NCBI GenBank assembly: GCA_020200675.1
Contig: JAIVIG010000288.1
Location: 1-13,761, forward strand
Direction: 5' to 3'
DNA length: 13,761 nucleotides
From: Actinomycetota bacterium
GTDB lineage: Bacteria > Actinomycetota > Rubrobacteria > Rubrobacterales > Rubrobacteraceae
Every line of letters starts with the position of its first letter. Position 1 is the stretch's first letter. The notes beneath the pieces are model-generated. The model was not told where the DNA came from. It worked only from the letters and a program-made list of their open reading frames with translations, and did not search any database. This document shows positions 1 to 6,949 of the stretch, one piece after another. A program made the translations under genes and the position numbers.

Positions 1-1042
1 CCTTGGTCCACGTCATGTGCTCCTCGGCGGTGTACAGGTCCGGAGCCTGGTACTCGTAGTTGCCGACCAGCACGTTCGTCGGCAGGTAGCGCATCATGTT
101 CTCGGTGTTGCCGCCGATGTCCATCTCGTCGTCGGAGTGGTAGCCGATGCGGCCCATCACCACGAGCGTCGGGTTCACCTCGTTGACGTACTTCATGGTC
201 TGCTCGAAGGGCTTGCCCGCCAGGAGCGTCGTCTTCAACTCGACGCCCTCGTCGGCGGCTATCTTCTTGGCGATCTCCAGGTGGGCCGTGTAGATCTTGG
301 CGAGTCCGGAGTCGATGATCTCCTCGTGCAGCTTCTCCTGCTCCTTGAACCGGAAGACCTTTTGGGCCTTGCTGGAGAGAACGCCGGCGATGGAGTGGAA
401 CATCGCGTAGTGGAAGTACGGGTCGAAGACCGAGATCGCCTCGACCGTCCCGCCGAACTCCCGCGCGAGCTCTATCGCCCGCTTCAAGCCCCCGAGCGAC
501 TTGGCCGAGCCGTCCACCGCGACGACGATGTGCTCGAACGGGCTCCTGTCGAGGTCCTTGACGATCAAGGTATCCGCCTTAGTCAGGCGTCGCACGACTC
601 GCTCCGTTACCGTTCCGAGCACGGTGTCCTTCACGGCGGCCATGCCCATCGCGCCGATGACGACGAGGTCGAAGTCGTTCTCGTTCACGTCCTCGACGAT
701 GACCTTGAAGTTCTTGCCTTCGAGGGAGTGGCGGACCAGTTCGACGTCGTACTTCTCGCAGAGCGGTTCGAGGACGTCGATGTAGGAGTCGGTGATGATC
801 TCCAGCCCCTTGGTGATGAGTTGGTCGTGGATCTTGCGCTGCCGCTTCATCTCGTCTTCGTCGCGGAACTCCTCGGGGAGCCCACTCTCCATCTGCCGGA
901 AGCGCACGTCGTGCATCTTGGCCGCGTAGGCGTGGCAACCCGCGACCCTGCCCCCGAATTGGCGCGCGATATCCACCCCGATCACGCACGCCTGGTTGGA
1001 GTAGTCCGAGTTGTCTACCGGGACGTAAACCTCTTTGTACAT
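1..1042 (-). CDS. Tandem universal stress protein (UspA x2), 3' end cut by window edge
   Basis: The visible 347 residues hold two UspA-type nucleotide-binding domains. Domain 1 (about 1-163) opens with YKEVYVPVDNS and has a GAMG-x9-GT signature at 130-144, which fits the G-x2-G-x9-G(S/T) ATP-binding motif. Domain 2 (about 169-328) opens with FEHIVVAVDGS and has GRIG-x9-GGN at 297-312, a near match lacking the Ser/Thr directly after the glycine. Both close with the usual strand (TLIVKD, NVLVGN). After domain 2 the frame stays open to base 1 (YQAPDLYTAEEHMTWTK), so there is a C-terminal extension of unknown length. The ATG at 1042 is preceded by GGAG-type ribosome-binding sequence. USPs are cytosolic stress-response proteins; the specific role here is unknown. 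It is the last gene on this strand in view and is separated by 377 bp from the operon upstream, so it probably has its own promoter. Confidence 0.93.
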   Translation of the reverse strand, partial: MYKEVYVPVDNSDYSNQACVIGVDIARQFGGRVAGCHAYAAKMHDVRFRQMESGLPEEFRDEDEMKRQRKIHDQLITKGLEIITDSYIDVLEPLCEKYDVELVRHSLEGKNFKVIVEDVNENDFDLVVIGAMGMAAVKDTVLGTVTERVVRRLTKADTLIVKDLDRSPFEHIVVAVDGSAKSLGGLKRAIELAREFGGTVEAISVFDPYFHYAMFHSIAGVLSSKAQKVFRFKEQEKLHEEIIDSGLAKIYTAHLEIAKKIAADEGVELKTTLLAGKPFEQTMKYVNEVNPTLVVMGRIGYHSDDEMDIGGNTENMMRYLPTNVLVGNYEYQAPDLYTAEEHMTWTK

Positions 1043-1419
1043 AGACTCCGCTCCCTAGCTGTTAGTAGGCCGCCGAAGATACAAACCAATCCGCGCACGA
1101 GGACACCGTCCCGCGCCTACGTAATGTACTCTCATACCGCACGGCTTGTAAATAAAACCGTTCACAGGACGAGCGCGCCGACGAATACACGTCCGGTCGG
1201 AGTGCGTGGACGTCGTCGCTCCGAGAATCGCAACACCCGTCGTCCCGGGACGCCATGGAAACGACCAGACTCAAGCTCTAACCAACTTACCTCGTCGGTT
1301 CGTGCGTCTCGAGCGGGATCTCCGGCGCTCTCGGGCACGTGCCGCCGCGACGAGGACTGCTGGAAGCGGCTTGCACGCCCGCAAATGGCATCGACCGCCT
1401 CGCTCGTTCGTGATCTGCT
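1043..1419. other. 377-bp gap without a recognisable gene
   Basis: This lies between the end of the phosphotransferase gene and the start of the universal stress gene, both on the minus strand. It holds the possible promoter at 1123-1152. Short open frames exist on both strands, but none has a ribosome-binding site or a recognisable protein. I saw no clear GC hairpin followed by a T run, so no intrinsic terminator can be named for the upstream operon. Confidence 0.6.
1123..1152 (-). promoter_or_regulatory. Possible promoter of the universal stress protein gene
   Basis: On the minus strand, TTTACA (1147-1152) and TACATT (1123-1128) are 18 nt apart. They match the -35 and -10 consensus at 5 and 4 of 6 positions. 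The predicted start of transcription would lie about 75 nt upstream of the ATG at 1042. The match is modest and rests on sequence alone. Confidence 0.3.
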
Positions 1420-4158
1420 CTACGCTTCCTTCGGGTGCGAGTTTCGAGCAGGCTTCGCCGCCCGCTCAGGCGAAGCCTCTTTCTCGAAGGCGATCTCCCC
1501 GGCGGAACCATCTACCGTGATCCGCTGGTCCGTGGTGATACGCTCGGTGGCGTCCGGCACGCCGACAACCGCCGGGATGCCGTACTCTCGGGCCACGACC
1601 GCGCCGTGGGACATGGCCCCGCCCATCTCCATTACCAGACCACCGGCGGTGAGGAAGAGCGGCGTCCATCCGGGATCCGTCGAAGGCGCTACCAGGATCT
1701 CGCCCGGCTCCAGGTGGGCGCCGTTTGGATCGAGGATCACGCGTGCCCGCGCGGTCACCGTACCCGACGACGCCGGGGTTCCGCGCAGCGCGCCGTCGTC
1801 GGCTGCGTCGAGCGTCTCCTCGGCGGCCGGCTCGGTGCCGTCGGAGAGAAGGACGCGCGGCACGTGCCGCCGTTTCAACTCGTGCTCGTAGCCGGCCCGG
1901 CGCTCGCGGACTACAGGACGGAGATCGGTGCTGGACAAGCCTTTGTGCGCTTCGGGCAGGGTGATGAAGAAGATGCCTTCGGCGCTCTCCAGCCGCCCGG
2001 CTCTCGCTAGCTCCTCCCCGACCTGCTGTAGCAGCACCCGGGCTCGCGCGAAGAGCAGGATGATGCAGAACTTGGGCATCTCCCGCAGGCCCGCCATGGC
2101 GCGGGTCCGCCGCAGCAAGAACCCGACCAGCATCCCGCGGAGGCGACCCCTGCGCCCAGCGCGACGGGTGAGATCTGCGACCATCTCCTCGGCCTGCCGC
2201 GCCGCCCGGCGGAATTGGACATCGGGCGCCAGCTCCGGGTCGTCGAGGCGGAGGTAGTTCGCCAGCACTCCCAGGATGTACGTCGGGTCTTCCGACCAGC
2301 GTGGCAGACCGATGTCGATCTCGGCCACCCCGCGGTGGCCGTAGGCCCGCAGGAAGTTCGCTAGGCCCTTCTGGAGCGTAGGGGGCAACGCGCCGCCGTG
2401 GTACTCGCGCGCCAGCCGCTCCGGCGACGTTTCGCGCACGGTGCGTTCGGCGACCGGGTCAGCGCGCACCTCCTCGGCGAGCCCCCAGAGCGCCAGGTCC
2501 ATCTCGGTCGTGGGATTGTGCGGGAGGCCGCGCAACACCACCCGCCGTTCGTCGTCGGTCGTCAGGTTTCCCAGGAGTTTGCCGGCGAGGGCGCTGGCCG
2601 CCAGACCGGCGATAAAGACTGGTGGAACCCTGGGTAAGAAGCGTGGCGGGAAGCTGAACAGCAGGCGTTCGACCGCGGCGAGACGCTCGGCGGCGCCGGC
2701 GTCTCGGGGCACGTCGCCCGCCGCGCGGAACTCCGCCACGACGCGGCTCGCCCGTGCTCGCGCCTCCTCCGGGCGCGCGAGCGCCCGTACGACGTGGAGC
2801 GGGATGCGTCCCCGGACGAGTACCGTCAGTATGGTGCGCAAGACGGGCCACCAGGGCGTCGCCACGGGTGCGAGTCGAGGGTCGGCGGCGAGGCGTCTGA
2901 GTAGGGGTGCGGTGCGCGCCTCCATGTTGCGCGTTACAAAATCCAGGAGCCTGCGCCCGAGTCTGGCGCGCAAAGCCGGCGTTATATCGGCAAAGATGCG
3001 CCCGCCCGCTTCGGCGAAGAAGGCCGGACCGGAATACCGGTTGCGCGGCGGATGGCCGGCAAGGGTGGCCAGCGCCGAGAACACCAGCCTGAACGTCTGC
3101 AAGCCCATCGGCGTGAGCGGCCGGTAGACGCCCTGGGCTACGCTGAACGAGAAATAGACGCGCAGGTCGTCGTCCGTTGCCGGGGCTCCGGCGGGCAGGG
3201 GGAACAACGTCGTGATCGGACGCGCCTGGAGCAGCCAGATCTCCCCGCCGCTATCGACGGCCCACTCCGTGTCTTGCGGTGCCCCGTAGTGGGTCTCGAC
3301 CCGCGCTCCCAATTCCGCGAGGGCACGGACCTGATCGTCCGAAAGGCTGGCTTCGTCTGCGCGTCCGGCCGTTTCGACCTGCTGTGTTCCACCACCCGCA
3401 ACGGCACGAACGGATACTCGTTTGTCCCCAAGACGCTGCTCGAGGATTCCGCCGGTAGCTGTATCGACGACGAAGTGGTCGGGGTTGACCGCGCCGGAGA
3501 CGATCGCCTCGCCCAAGCCCGGGCTGGCGTCGATCACGGCCTGGCGACGCTTACCCGTGAGCGGGTTGGCGGTGAAGAGCACGCCGGCAACCGTGGCCTC
3601 GACCATCTCCTGCACGACGACGGCGAGACGCACGGCGCGGGGGTCGATCCCGTTGCTGGCGCGGTAGCTGACGGCGCGATCGGTCCAGAGCGAGGCCCAG
3701 CAACGCCGCACCGCGTCGATCAAGGCATCGACGCCCACGACGTTGAGGTACGTGTCCTGCTGGCCGGCGAAGCTCGCGAAGGGTAGATCCTCGGCGGTGG
3801 CCGAGGAGCGCACGGCCACCGGGACGGATGCGTCGTCACCCAACGTCCGATACGCCTTGGCGATAGCCTCGGCGAGGGCGTCCGGAACGTGCGCCTCCAA
3901 CAAGCTGGCGCGTGCCGCTGCGGCCAGTTCCGCTAGGCGTGCCGTGTTGTCTGGGCGCGTCTCGGCCAGCGCAGCCAGGGTCGAATCCAGGCCGGCGTCT
4001 CCGGCCACGAGATCGTAGGCCGCCGTGGTCACGCAGAAGCCGTCGGGAACCGGCAGCCCGGCGCGGGTCAGCTCGCCCAGGTTCGCCGCTTTGCCGCCGA
4101 CGACGGGCAGCGCGGTGCGATCTATGGCATCAAACGGGAGTACGATTTCTGTCTTCAT
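1420..4158 (-). CDS. Rifampicin-phosphotransferase-like / PEP-synthase-related ATP-dependent phosphotransferase
   Basis: The product has 912 residues. The N-terminal PPDK-type ATP-binding domain (about 1-318) shows GGKAANLGEL at 21-30, VRSSATAEDLPFASFAGQQD at 116-135, the FTANPLTGKRR region at about 195-205, and QDTEWAVDSG...LLQARPITT at 295-317. A long, mostly helical middle domain follows (about 325-785). The C-terminal swivelling phosphohistidine domain (about 790-895) has GGAMSHGAVVAREYG, with the predicted catalytic histidine at about 851. True PEP synthase carries a PEP/pyruvate TIM barrel after the His domain. Here the protein ends about 60 residues after that histidine, so the order is ATP domain, central domain, His domain, as in rifampicin phosphotransferase. 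Those enzymes transfer the beta phosphate of ATP through the His to the drug held by the central domain. Whether this one acts on rifamycins or another hydroxylated compound is not shown. The ATG at 4158 has AAAGGA about 10 nt upstream. It is the last gene of the probable tetR operon, 21 nt after the DoxX-like gene. Confidence 0.88.
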   Translation of the reverse strand: MKTEIVLPFDAIDRTALPVVGGKAANLGELTRAGLPVPDGFCVTTAAYDLVAGDAGLDSTLAALAETRPDNTARLAELAAAARASLLEAHVPDALAEAIAKAYRTLGDDASVPVAVRSSATAEDLPFASFAGQQDTYLNVVGVDALIDAVRRCWASLWTDRAVSYRASNGIDPRAVRLAVVVQEMVEATVAGVLFTANPLTGKRRQAVIDASPGLGEAIVSGAVNPDHFVVDTATGGILEQRLGDKRVSVRAVAGGGTQQVETAGRADEASLSDDQVRALAELGARVETHYGAPQDTEWAVDSGGEIWLLQARPITTLFPLPAGAPATDDDLRVYFSFSVAQGVYRPLTPMGLQTFRLVFSALATLAGHPPRNRYSGPAFFAEAGGRIFADITPALRARLGRRLLDFVTRNMEARTAPLLRRLAADPRLAPVATPWWPVLRTILTVLVRGRIPLHVVRALARPEEARARASRVVAEFRAAGDVPRDAGAAERLAAVERLLFSFPPRFLPRVPPVFIAGLAASALAGKLLGNLTTDDERRVVLRGLPHNPTTEMDLALWGLAEEVRADPVAERTVRETSPERLAREYHGGALPPTLQKGLANFLRAYGHRGVAEIDIGLPRWSEDPTYILGVLANYLRLDDPELAPDVQFRRAARQAEEMVADLTRRAGRRGRLRGMLVGFLLRRTRAMAGLREMPKFCIILLFARARVLLQQVGEELARAGRLESAEGIFFITLPEAHKGLSSTDLRPVVRERRAGYEHELKRRHVPRVLLSDGTEPAAEETLDAADDGALRGTPASSGTVTARARVILDPNGAHLEPGEILVAPSTDPGWTPLFLTAGGLVMEMGGAMSHGAVVAREYGIPAVVGVPDATERITTDQRITVDGSAGEIAFEKEASPERAAKPARNSHPKEA

Positions 4159-4179
4159 GGCGTTGCGTCCTTTTCTTTG

Positions 4180-4581
4180 TCAGCACAACCCCGGCGTCAG
4201 CGGCGGGTATCGTGCGAATTCCGCGTAGCCCACCATATCCAGGCGATCACCAGCACCTGTGCGGGTAGGCGAAGCCAAGCCAGGATCGGGGGCCCCCGGT
4301 TTCCTTATGCGCTCGGGGTTTCTGACCTGGTCGATGCCCTCCGGGAAGGTCGCTATCAGCAGCGCGAACATCGTCCACCGCACGAAGCGGTGCAACCTTG
4401 GGAAGAAGAGTCCGCCCCCCGCGGCCGCGAGGGAGAGGCCGGTTACCCACCCGCTCTCACGGCGGCACTCGGCGAGAGGGTCGGGGACGAGCTCGGCGTT
4501 GGTGCGGTGCACCACACCGGTGCCCACGAAGAGGAGGCCGAGTAACCCGCGCGAGAAGAGATTCTTCTGTTCGGGGTTCAT
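4180..4581 (-). CDS. DoxX-like small membrane protein, apparently frameshifted near its C-terminus
   Basis: The open frame gives 133 residues: a hydrophobic segment at about 11-25 (LLGLLFVGTGVVH), then further segments at about 48-62 and 70-82 (TMFALLIATFPE), the layout of the DoxX/DoxX-like family. After IRKPGAP (about residue 95) the frame becomes non-hydrophobic (SPTRTGAGDRL). In the neighbouring frame the same DNA reads ILAWLRLPAQVLVIAWIWW, then ATRNSHDTRR and a stop at 4197-4199, which is the fourth membrane helix expected of the family. Removing one base from the G5C5 run at 4288-4297 restores it. This is either a real frameshift or a sequencing error. The ATG at 4581 is preceded by AAAGGA 8 nt upstream. 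It sits 87 nt after the methyltransferase-like gene, in the same operon. Family members are poorly characterised; a redox or membrane-associated role is only suggested. Confidence 0.75.
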   Translation of the reverse strand: MNPEQKNLFSRGLLGLLFVGTGVVHRTNAELVPDPLAECRRESGWVTGLSLAAAGGGLFFPRLHRFVRWTMFALLIATFPEGIDQVRNPERIRKPGAPDPGLASPTRTGAGDRLDMVGYAEFARYPPLTPGLC

Positions 4582-4668
4582 ACCAAAATCCTTTCGCGAA
4601 CTAGCGATCGTTCCACGAAACCGCTCTTTCGAGCATCGCCCACCAGGCTGACTTCGGGCCTCGGCGCG

Positions 4669-5196
4669 TCACCGTGCGCTCGGTTCGTCGCGCTCGCTGG
4701 GCTTCCAGGGGCGCAGGCGGGGCCACCAGGCGGGCACCGCGCGCCGGTAGGCCTCGTAGTCCGCGCCGAACCGGCGGGTGAGAGCCGGTTCCTCGTACCA
4801 GCGGACGAATGCTGCGGCGATCAGCCAGAAGGCTGCGGGGTACAGCAGCAGACCGAGCTGGCCCAAGAGCAGCGCCTGACCGACGATGGTCGCCAGTACC
4901 GCTACGTACATGGGGTTGCGGACATAGCGATACAGCCCGCCGACGACCAGGCGCTCAGGCGCGGCGATAGGTGCCGGTGTCCCTAGGCCTTCCACGACGA
5001 AACGCACGAACGCCTGAATCAGCGCGATCAGTCCCGCGACAAGCAGTATTACCCCGAGCACACGCATGGGCGCCCAATACGGCACGGGCTCGCGCACCTG
5101 CCAACCCGTCAACAACCACGGGAGCAGGCCCGCCACGATGACCGGACCCACCAGGAAGAACACCGCGCTGCCGGCTGCGGCCGTCGGTCTGCGCAT
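4669..5196 (-). CDS. Isoprenylcysteine carboxyl methyltransferase-family membrane protein
   Basis: The product has 175 residues and about four or five hydrophobic segments (about 9-29, 44-66, 97-112, 114-131). The conserved family core is visible: GGLYRYVRNPMY at 86-97, then RWYEEPALTRRFGADYEAYR at 132-151 and a W-rich PAWWPRLRPW end. This is the ICMT/phospholipid-methyltransferase (PEMT-like) fold, in which these C-terminal motifs bind S-adenosylmethionine at the membrane. The natural substrate of bacterial members is mostly unknown. I prefer the ATG at 5196 over the in-frame GTG at 5202, because GAGG lies 8 nt before the ATG but only 2 nt before the GTG. The start lies 2 nt after the stop of the SDR remnant, so it was probably translationally coupled to the intact SDR gene. 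Confidence 0.88.
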   Translation of the reverse strand: MRRPTAAAGSAVFFLVGPVIVAGLLPWLLTGWQVREPVPYWAPMRVLGVILLVAGLIALIQAFVRFVVEGLGTPAPIAAPERLVVGGLYRYVRNPMYVAVLATIVGQALLLGQLGLLLYPAAFWLIAAAFVRWYEEPALTRRFGADYEAYRRAVPAWWPRLRPWKPSERDEPSAR

Positions 5197-5198
5197 GG

Positions 5199-5483
5199 TC
5201 ACGCCTCACTTTCCGGCTCATTTAGAAGGTTCATGTTGCCGGCCTTGCAGCGCTGTAGTTGGCCGTGTTGGTGCTGATCTCGAAGGCGTCGATGGAGACT
5301 ACGCTGATAATCCTCCCCTACCGCTTGCTCGAGGGCTTCGATCCTTCTGCCGGTGGTGAGCACCGAGGCACCGACCTCAGCCAGGCGCAGGGTGATCCCC
5401 TTGCCGATGCCCTGGTTTCCGCCGGTCACGACGGCGCTTTTCCCGTGAAGGTCCACTTCTTCCGCCAGTGAACGTGTCGCCAT
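5199..5483 (-). pseudogene. Short-chain dehydrogenase/reductase (SDR) remnant
   Basis: The first 56 or so residues are a normal SDR start: HGKSAVVTGGNQGIGKG carries the TGxxxGIG cofactor-binding motif, followed by LRLAEVGASVLTTGRR. After LEQAVGE the frame loses SDR character. In a shifted frame the DNA continues as IISVVSIDAFEISTNTANYS then AA, the beta-5 serine strand and active-site tyrosine of SDRs. After one more one-base slip it reads KAGNMNLL in the original frame, completing YSAAKAG (YxxxK). About 75-80 residues between the cofactor domain and the serine strand are therefore missing, there are frame slips on both sides, and the C-terminal third is gone. The remnant has a good ribosome-binding site (AGAAGGAAGG) upstream of the ATG at 5483. 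It would not form an active enzyme. It lies in the operon between the second flavoprotein and the methyltransferase-like gene. Confidence 0.85.
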
Positions 5484-5606
5484 AAACGTGCCTTCCTTCT
5501 AGAGTAGAACAGCTCAAGGTTTTCCAGACCGACCTGAAGTTTCGGAGGCAGGTTACCGTTACGGTAGCCCGCTTCGTCTCCGACACCGAGGACGTCGCGG
5601 GCCGTG

Positions 5607-6932
5607 TCATAGAGCTTTCCTTTCGCCCTTCACGTGAACCGGCCAGGCGCCGAAGGCGATTAGATGGGCGGGTATGTTGCGCAGGACCGGAACGCGGAGC
5701 AGCAGGCGGAGCAGCAGCGGCGGCGTGAAAGGCGAGTTCGAGCTCAGCGCGTTGGCTATGATCTGACGCTGGAGCAAGGATTGAACTGCCTGAATGATCT
5801 TCGTCGGCAACTCTCGTCGACGTTGCACCGCTGCCAGGTAGGCGACGTCCAGGTCCTTGAGTTGCGACTGGCTCTTCTTCAGCGGCTCGGTTAGCACGTT
5901 CGCCGCCGCGACGGCGTCCTGGATGGCGTAGTTGATCCCGACGCCTCCGACGGGCGACATCACGTGGGCGGCGTCCCCGATCAGGAGCAGTCCCGGACGG
6001 TACCACCTCGGGCAACGGCTCGACTCGACCGAGAGCAGCGAGACCTGCTTCCAGTCCTCTAGATGCTCCATCCGATCGGCGAACTCGGGGACGAGCTTTG
6101 CGTAGGATCGCCGGAGCGATTCGATTCCCTCGTGGCGCAGCTCGGGGAAGGTACCCTTGAAGATGACGTAGCCGGCTTGCCAGTAGTCGAAGCGGTCGAG
6201 CGCGACCGCGCCGTGACCGCCACCGAAGCGGCCCAGTACGCCCTCCGGATCCTCCTCCTCGTGGGGCAGCTTGAACCACAGGATGTCCATCGGCGGCGAG
6301 GTCTTGATCGGTTCGAAGCCGGCCAGGCGACGGACACGCGAGCCGCGCCCATCCGCGCCTACCGTGAGAAGCGCCCGCACCTCGTGCTTGCCATCGTGCC
6401 CCTCGTAGCGGACACCCCGGACCACGCCGTCTTCCTCGACCAGCTCCCTCACCCGCGCGCCCATCACCAGCCGAAAGTTGGGGTAGCGCTTCGCCTCGTC
6501 GGTGATGAACTCCAGGAAGCTCGTCTGGGGCATCATCGTGATGTACGGAAATTCCGTCTTCAGGCGGCTGAGATCCACGGGCGTGAAGGGACCCGCGACG
6601 GTCTGGAAAGTGAAGGTCCGGATCTTGTTGTGCCTGAGCTCCAGCAGTCGCTCCGCGAGACCTAGCTCGTCCATGATCTCCATCACCGACGGGTGAATGG
6701 TGTCCCCGCGAAACTCCCGGTCGAAGTCCGGGTGCGCCTCCAGGAGCGTTGCGTCAACCCCTTTGCGCGCCAGCAGAAACGCCAGAACGGCCCCTCCGGG
6801 ACCACCGCCCACGATGCAGCAGGTCGTCCGCTTTACGTCCCGCACTTCACCCGACGCCGCGGCTTCGCCGGAAGCCGGTATCTCCCCGCCCGCCGTCTGC
6901 ATAGCCTCTCTCTCCACCGTCGTCTTCGCCAC
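5607..6932 (-). CDS. FAD-dependent oxidoreductase / class A flavin monooxygenase (441 aa)
   Basis: The three flavoprotein hydroxylase signatures are present: the dinucleotide-binding GGGPGG at 42-47 in CCIVGGGPGGAVLAFLLARK, the DG motif in GADGRGSRVRRLAG at 192-205, and the GD motif in LLLIGDAAHVMSPVGGVGIN at 315-334. This fits the p-hydroxybenzoate hydroxylase-type family, which uses NAD(P)H and oxygen to hydroxylate, or sometimes dehydrogenate, aromatic or polyketide-like substrates in the cytosol. The substrate cannot be told. I choose the GTG at 6932 because AAAGGAGGT (6938-6946) lies 5 nt upstream. An in-frame ATG at 6902 is the alternative and would drop ten residues from a non-conserved 35-residue leader. 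The gene starts 17 nt after the stop of the larger monooxygenase. Its stop overlaps an ATG (ATGA) preceded by AAAGGA, hinting at a former downstream gene. Confidence 0.92.
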   Translation of the reverse strand: MAKTTVEREAMQTAGGEIPASGEAAASGEVRDVKRTTCCIVGGGPGGAVLAFLLARKGVDATLLEAHPDFDREFRGDTIHPSVMEIMDELGLAERLLELRHNKIRTFTFQTVAGPFTPVDLSRLKTEFPYITMMPQTSFLEFITDEAKRYPNFRLVMGARVRELVEEDGVVRGVRYEGHDGKHEVRALLTVGADGRGSRVRRLAGFEPIKTSPPMDILWFKLPHEEEDPEGVLGRFGGGHGAVALDRFDYWQAGYVIFKGTFPELRHEGIESLRRSYAKLVPEFADRMEHLEDWKQVSLLSVESSRCPRWYRPGLLLIGDAAHVMSPVGGVGINYAIQDAVAAANVLTEPLKKSQSQLKDLDVAYLAAVQRRRELPTKIIQAVQSLLQRQIIANALSSNSPFTPPLLLRLLLRVPVLRNIPAHLIAFGAWPVHVKGERKAL

Positions 6933-6937
6933 AGCAG

Positions 6938-6946
6938 ACCTCCTTT
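6938..6946 (-). promoter_or_regulatory. Strong Shine-Dalgarno site fixing a GTG start
   Basis: AAAGGAGGT lies 5 nt before the GTG at 6932, in the 17-nt gap after the preceding stop. It decides the start of the second flavoprotein in favour of the GTG over the downstream ATG at 6902. Confidence 0.75.
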
Positions 6947-6949
6947 CGC

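Noticed and set aside
1241..1252. Perfect 12-bp palindrome CGTCCCGGGACG in the gap after the phosphotransferase gene
   Set aside because: A few such palindromes are expected by chance in a window of this size. It has no loop for a terminator and no link to a promoter.
17..1891. A 624-codon open frame on the plus strand
   Set aside because: It runs antisense through the universal stress gene, the gap and the phosphotransferase gene, has a His/Val/Asp/Arg-rich composition typical of GC-rich shadow frames, and has no recognisable domain.
4159..4700. Search for a rifamycin-associated element-like inverted repeat upstream of the phosphotransferase gene
   Set aside because: No long inverted repeat was seen there or near the operon promoter by eye, so rifamycin induction through that element is not supported.
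5377..6279. A 300-codon minus-strand frame across the second flavoprotein and the SDR remnant
   Set aside because: It is an Arg/Gly/Pro-rich shadow of the flavoprotein in another frame. The flavoprotein frame carries all the family motifs.
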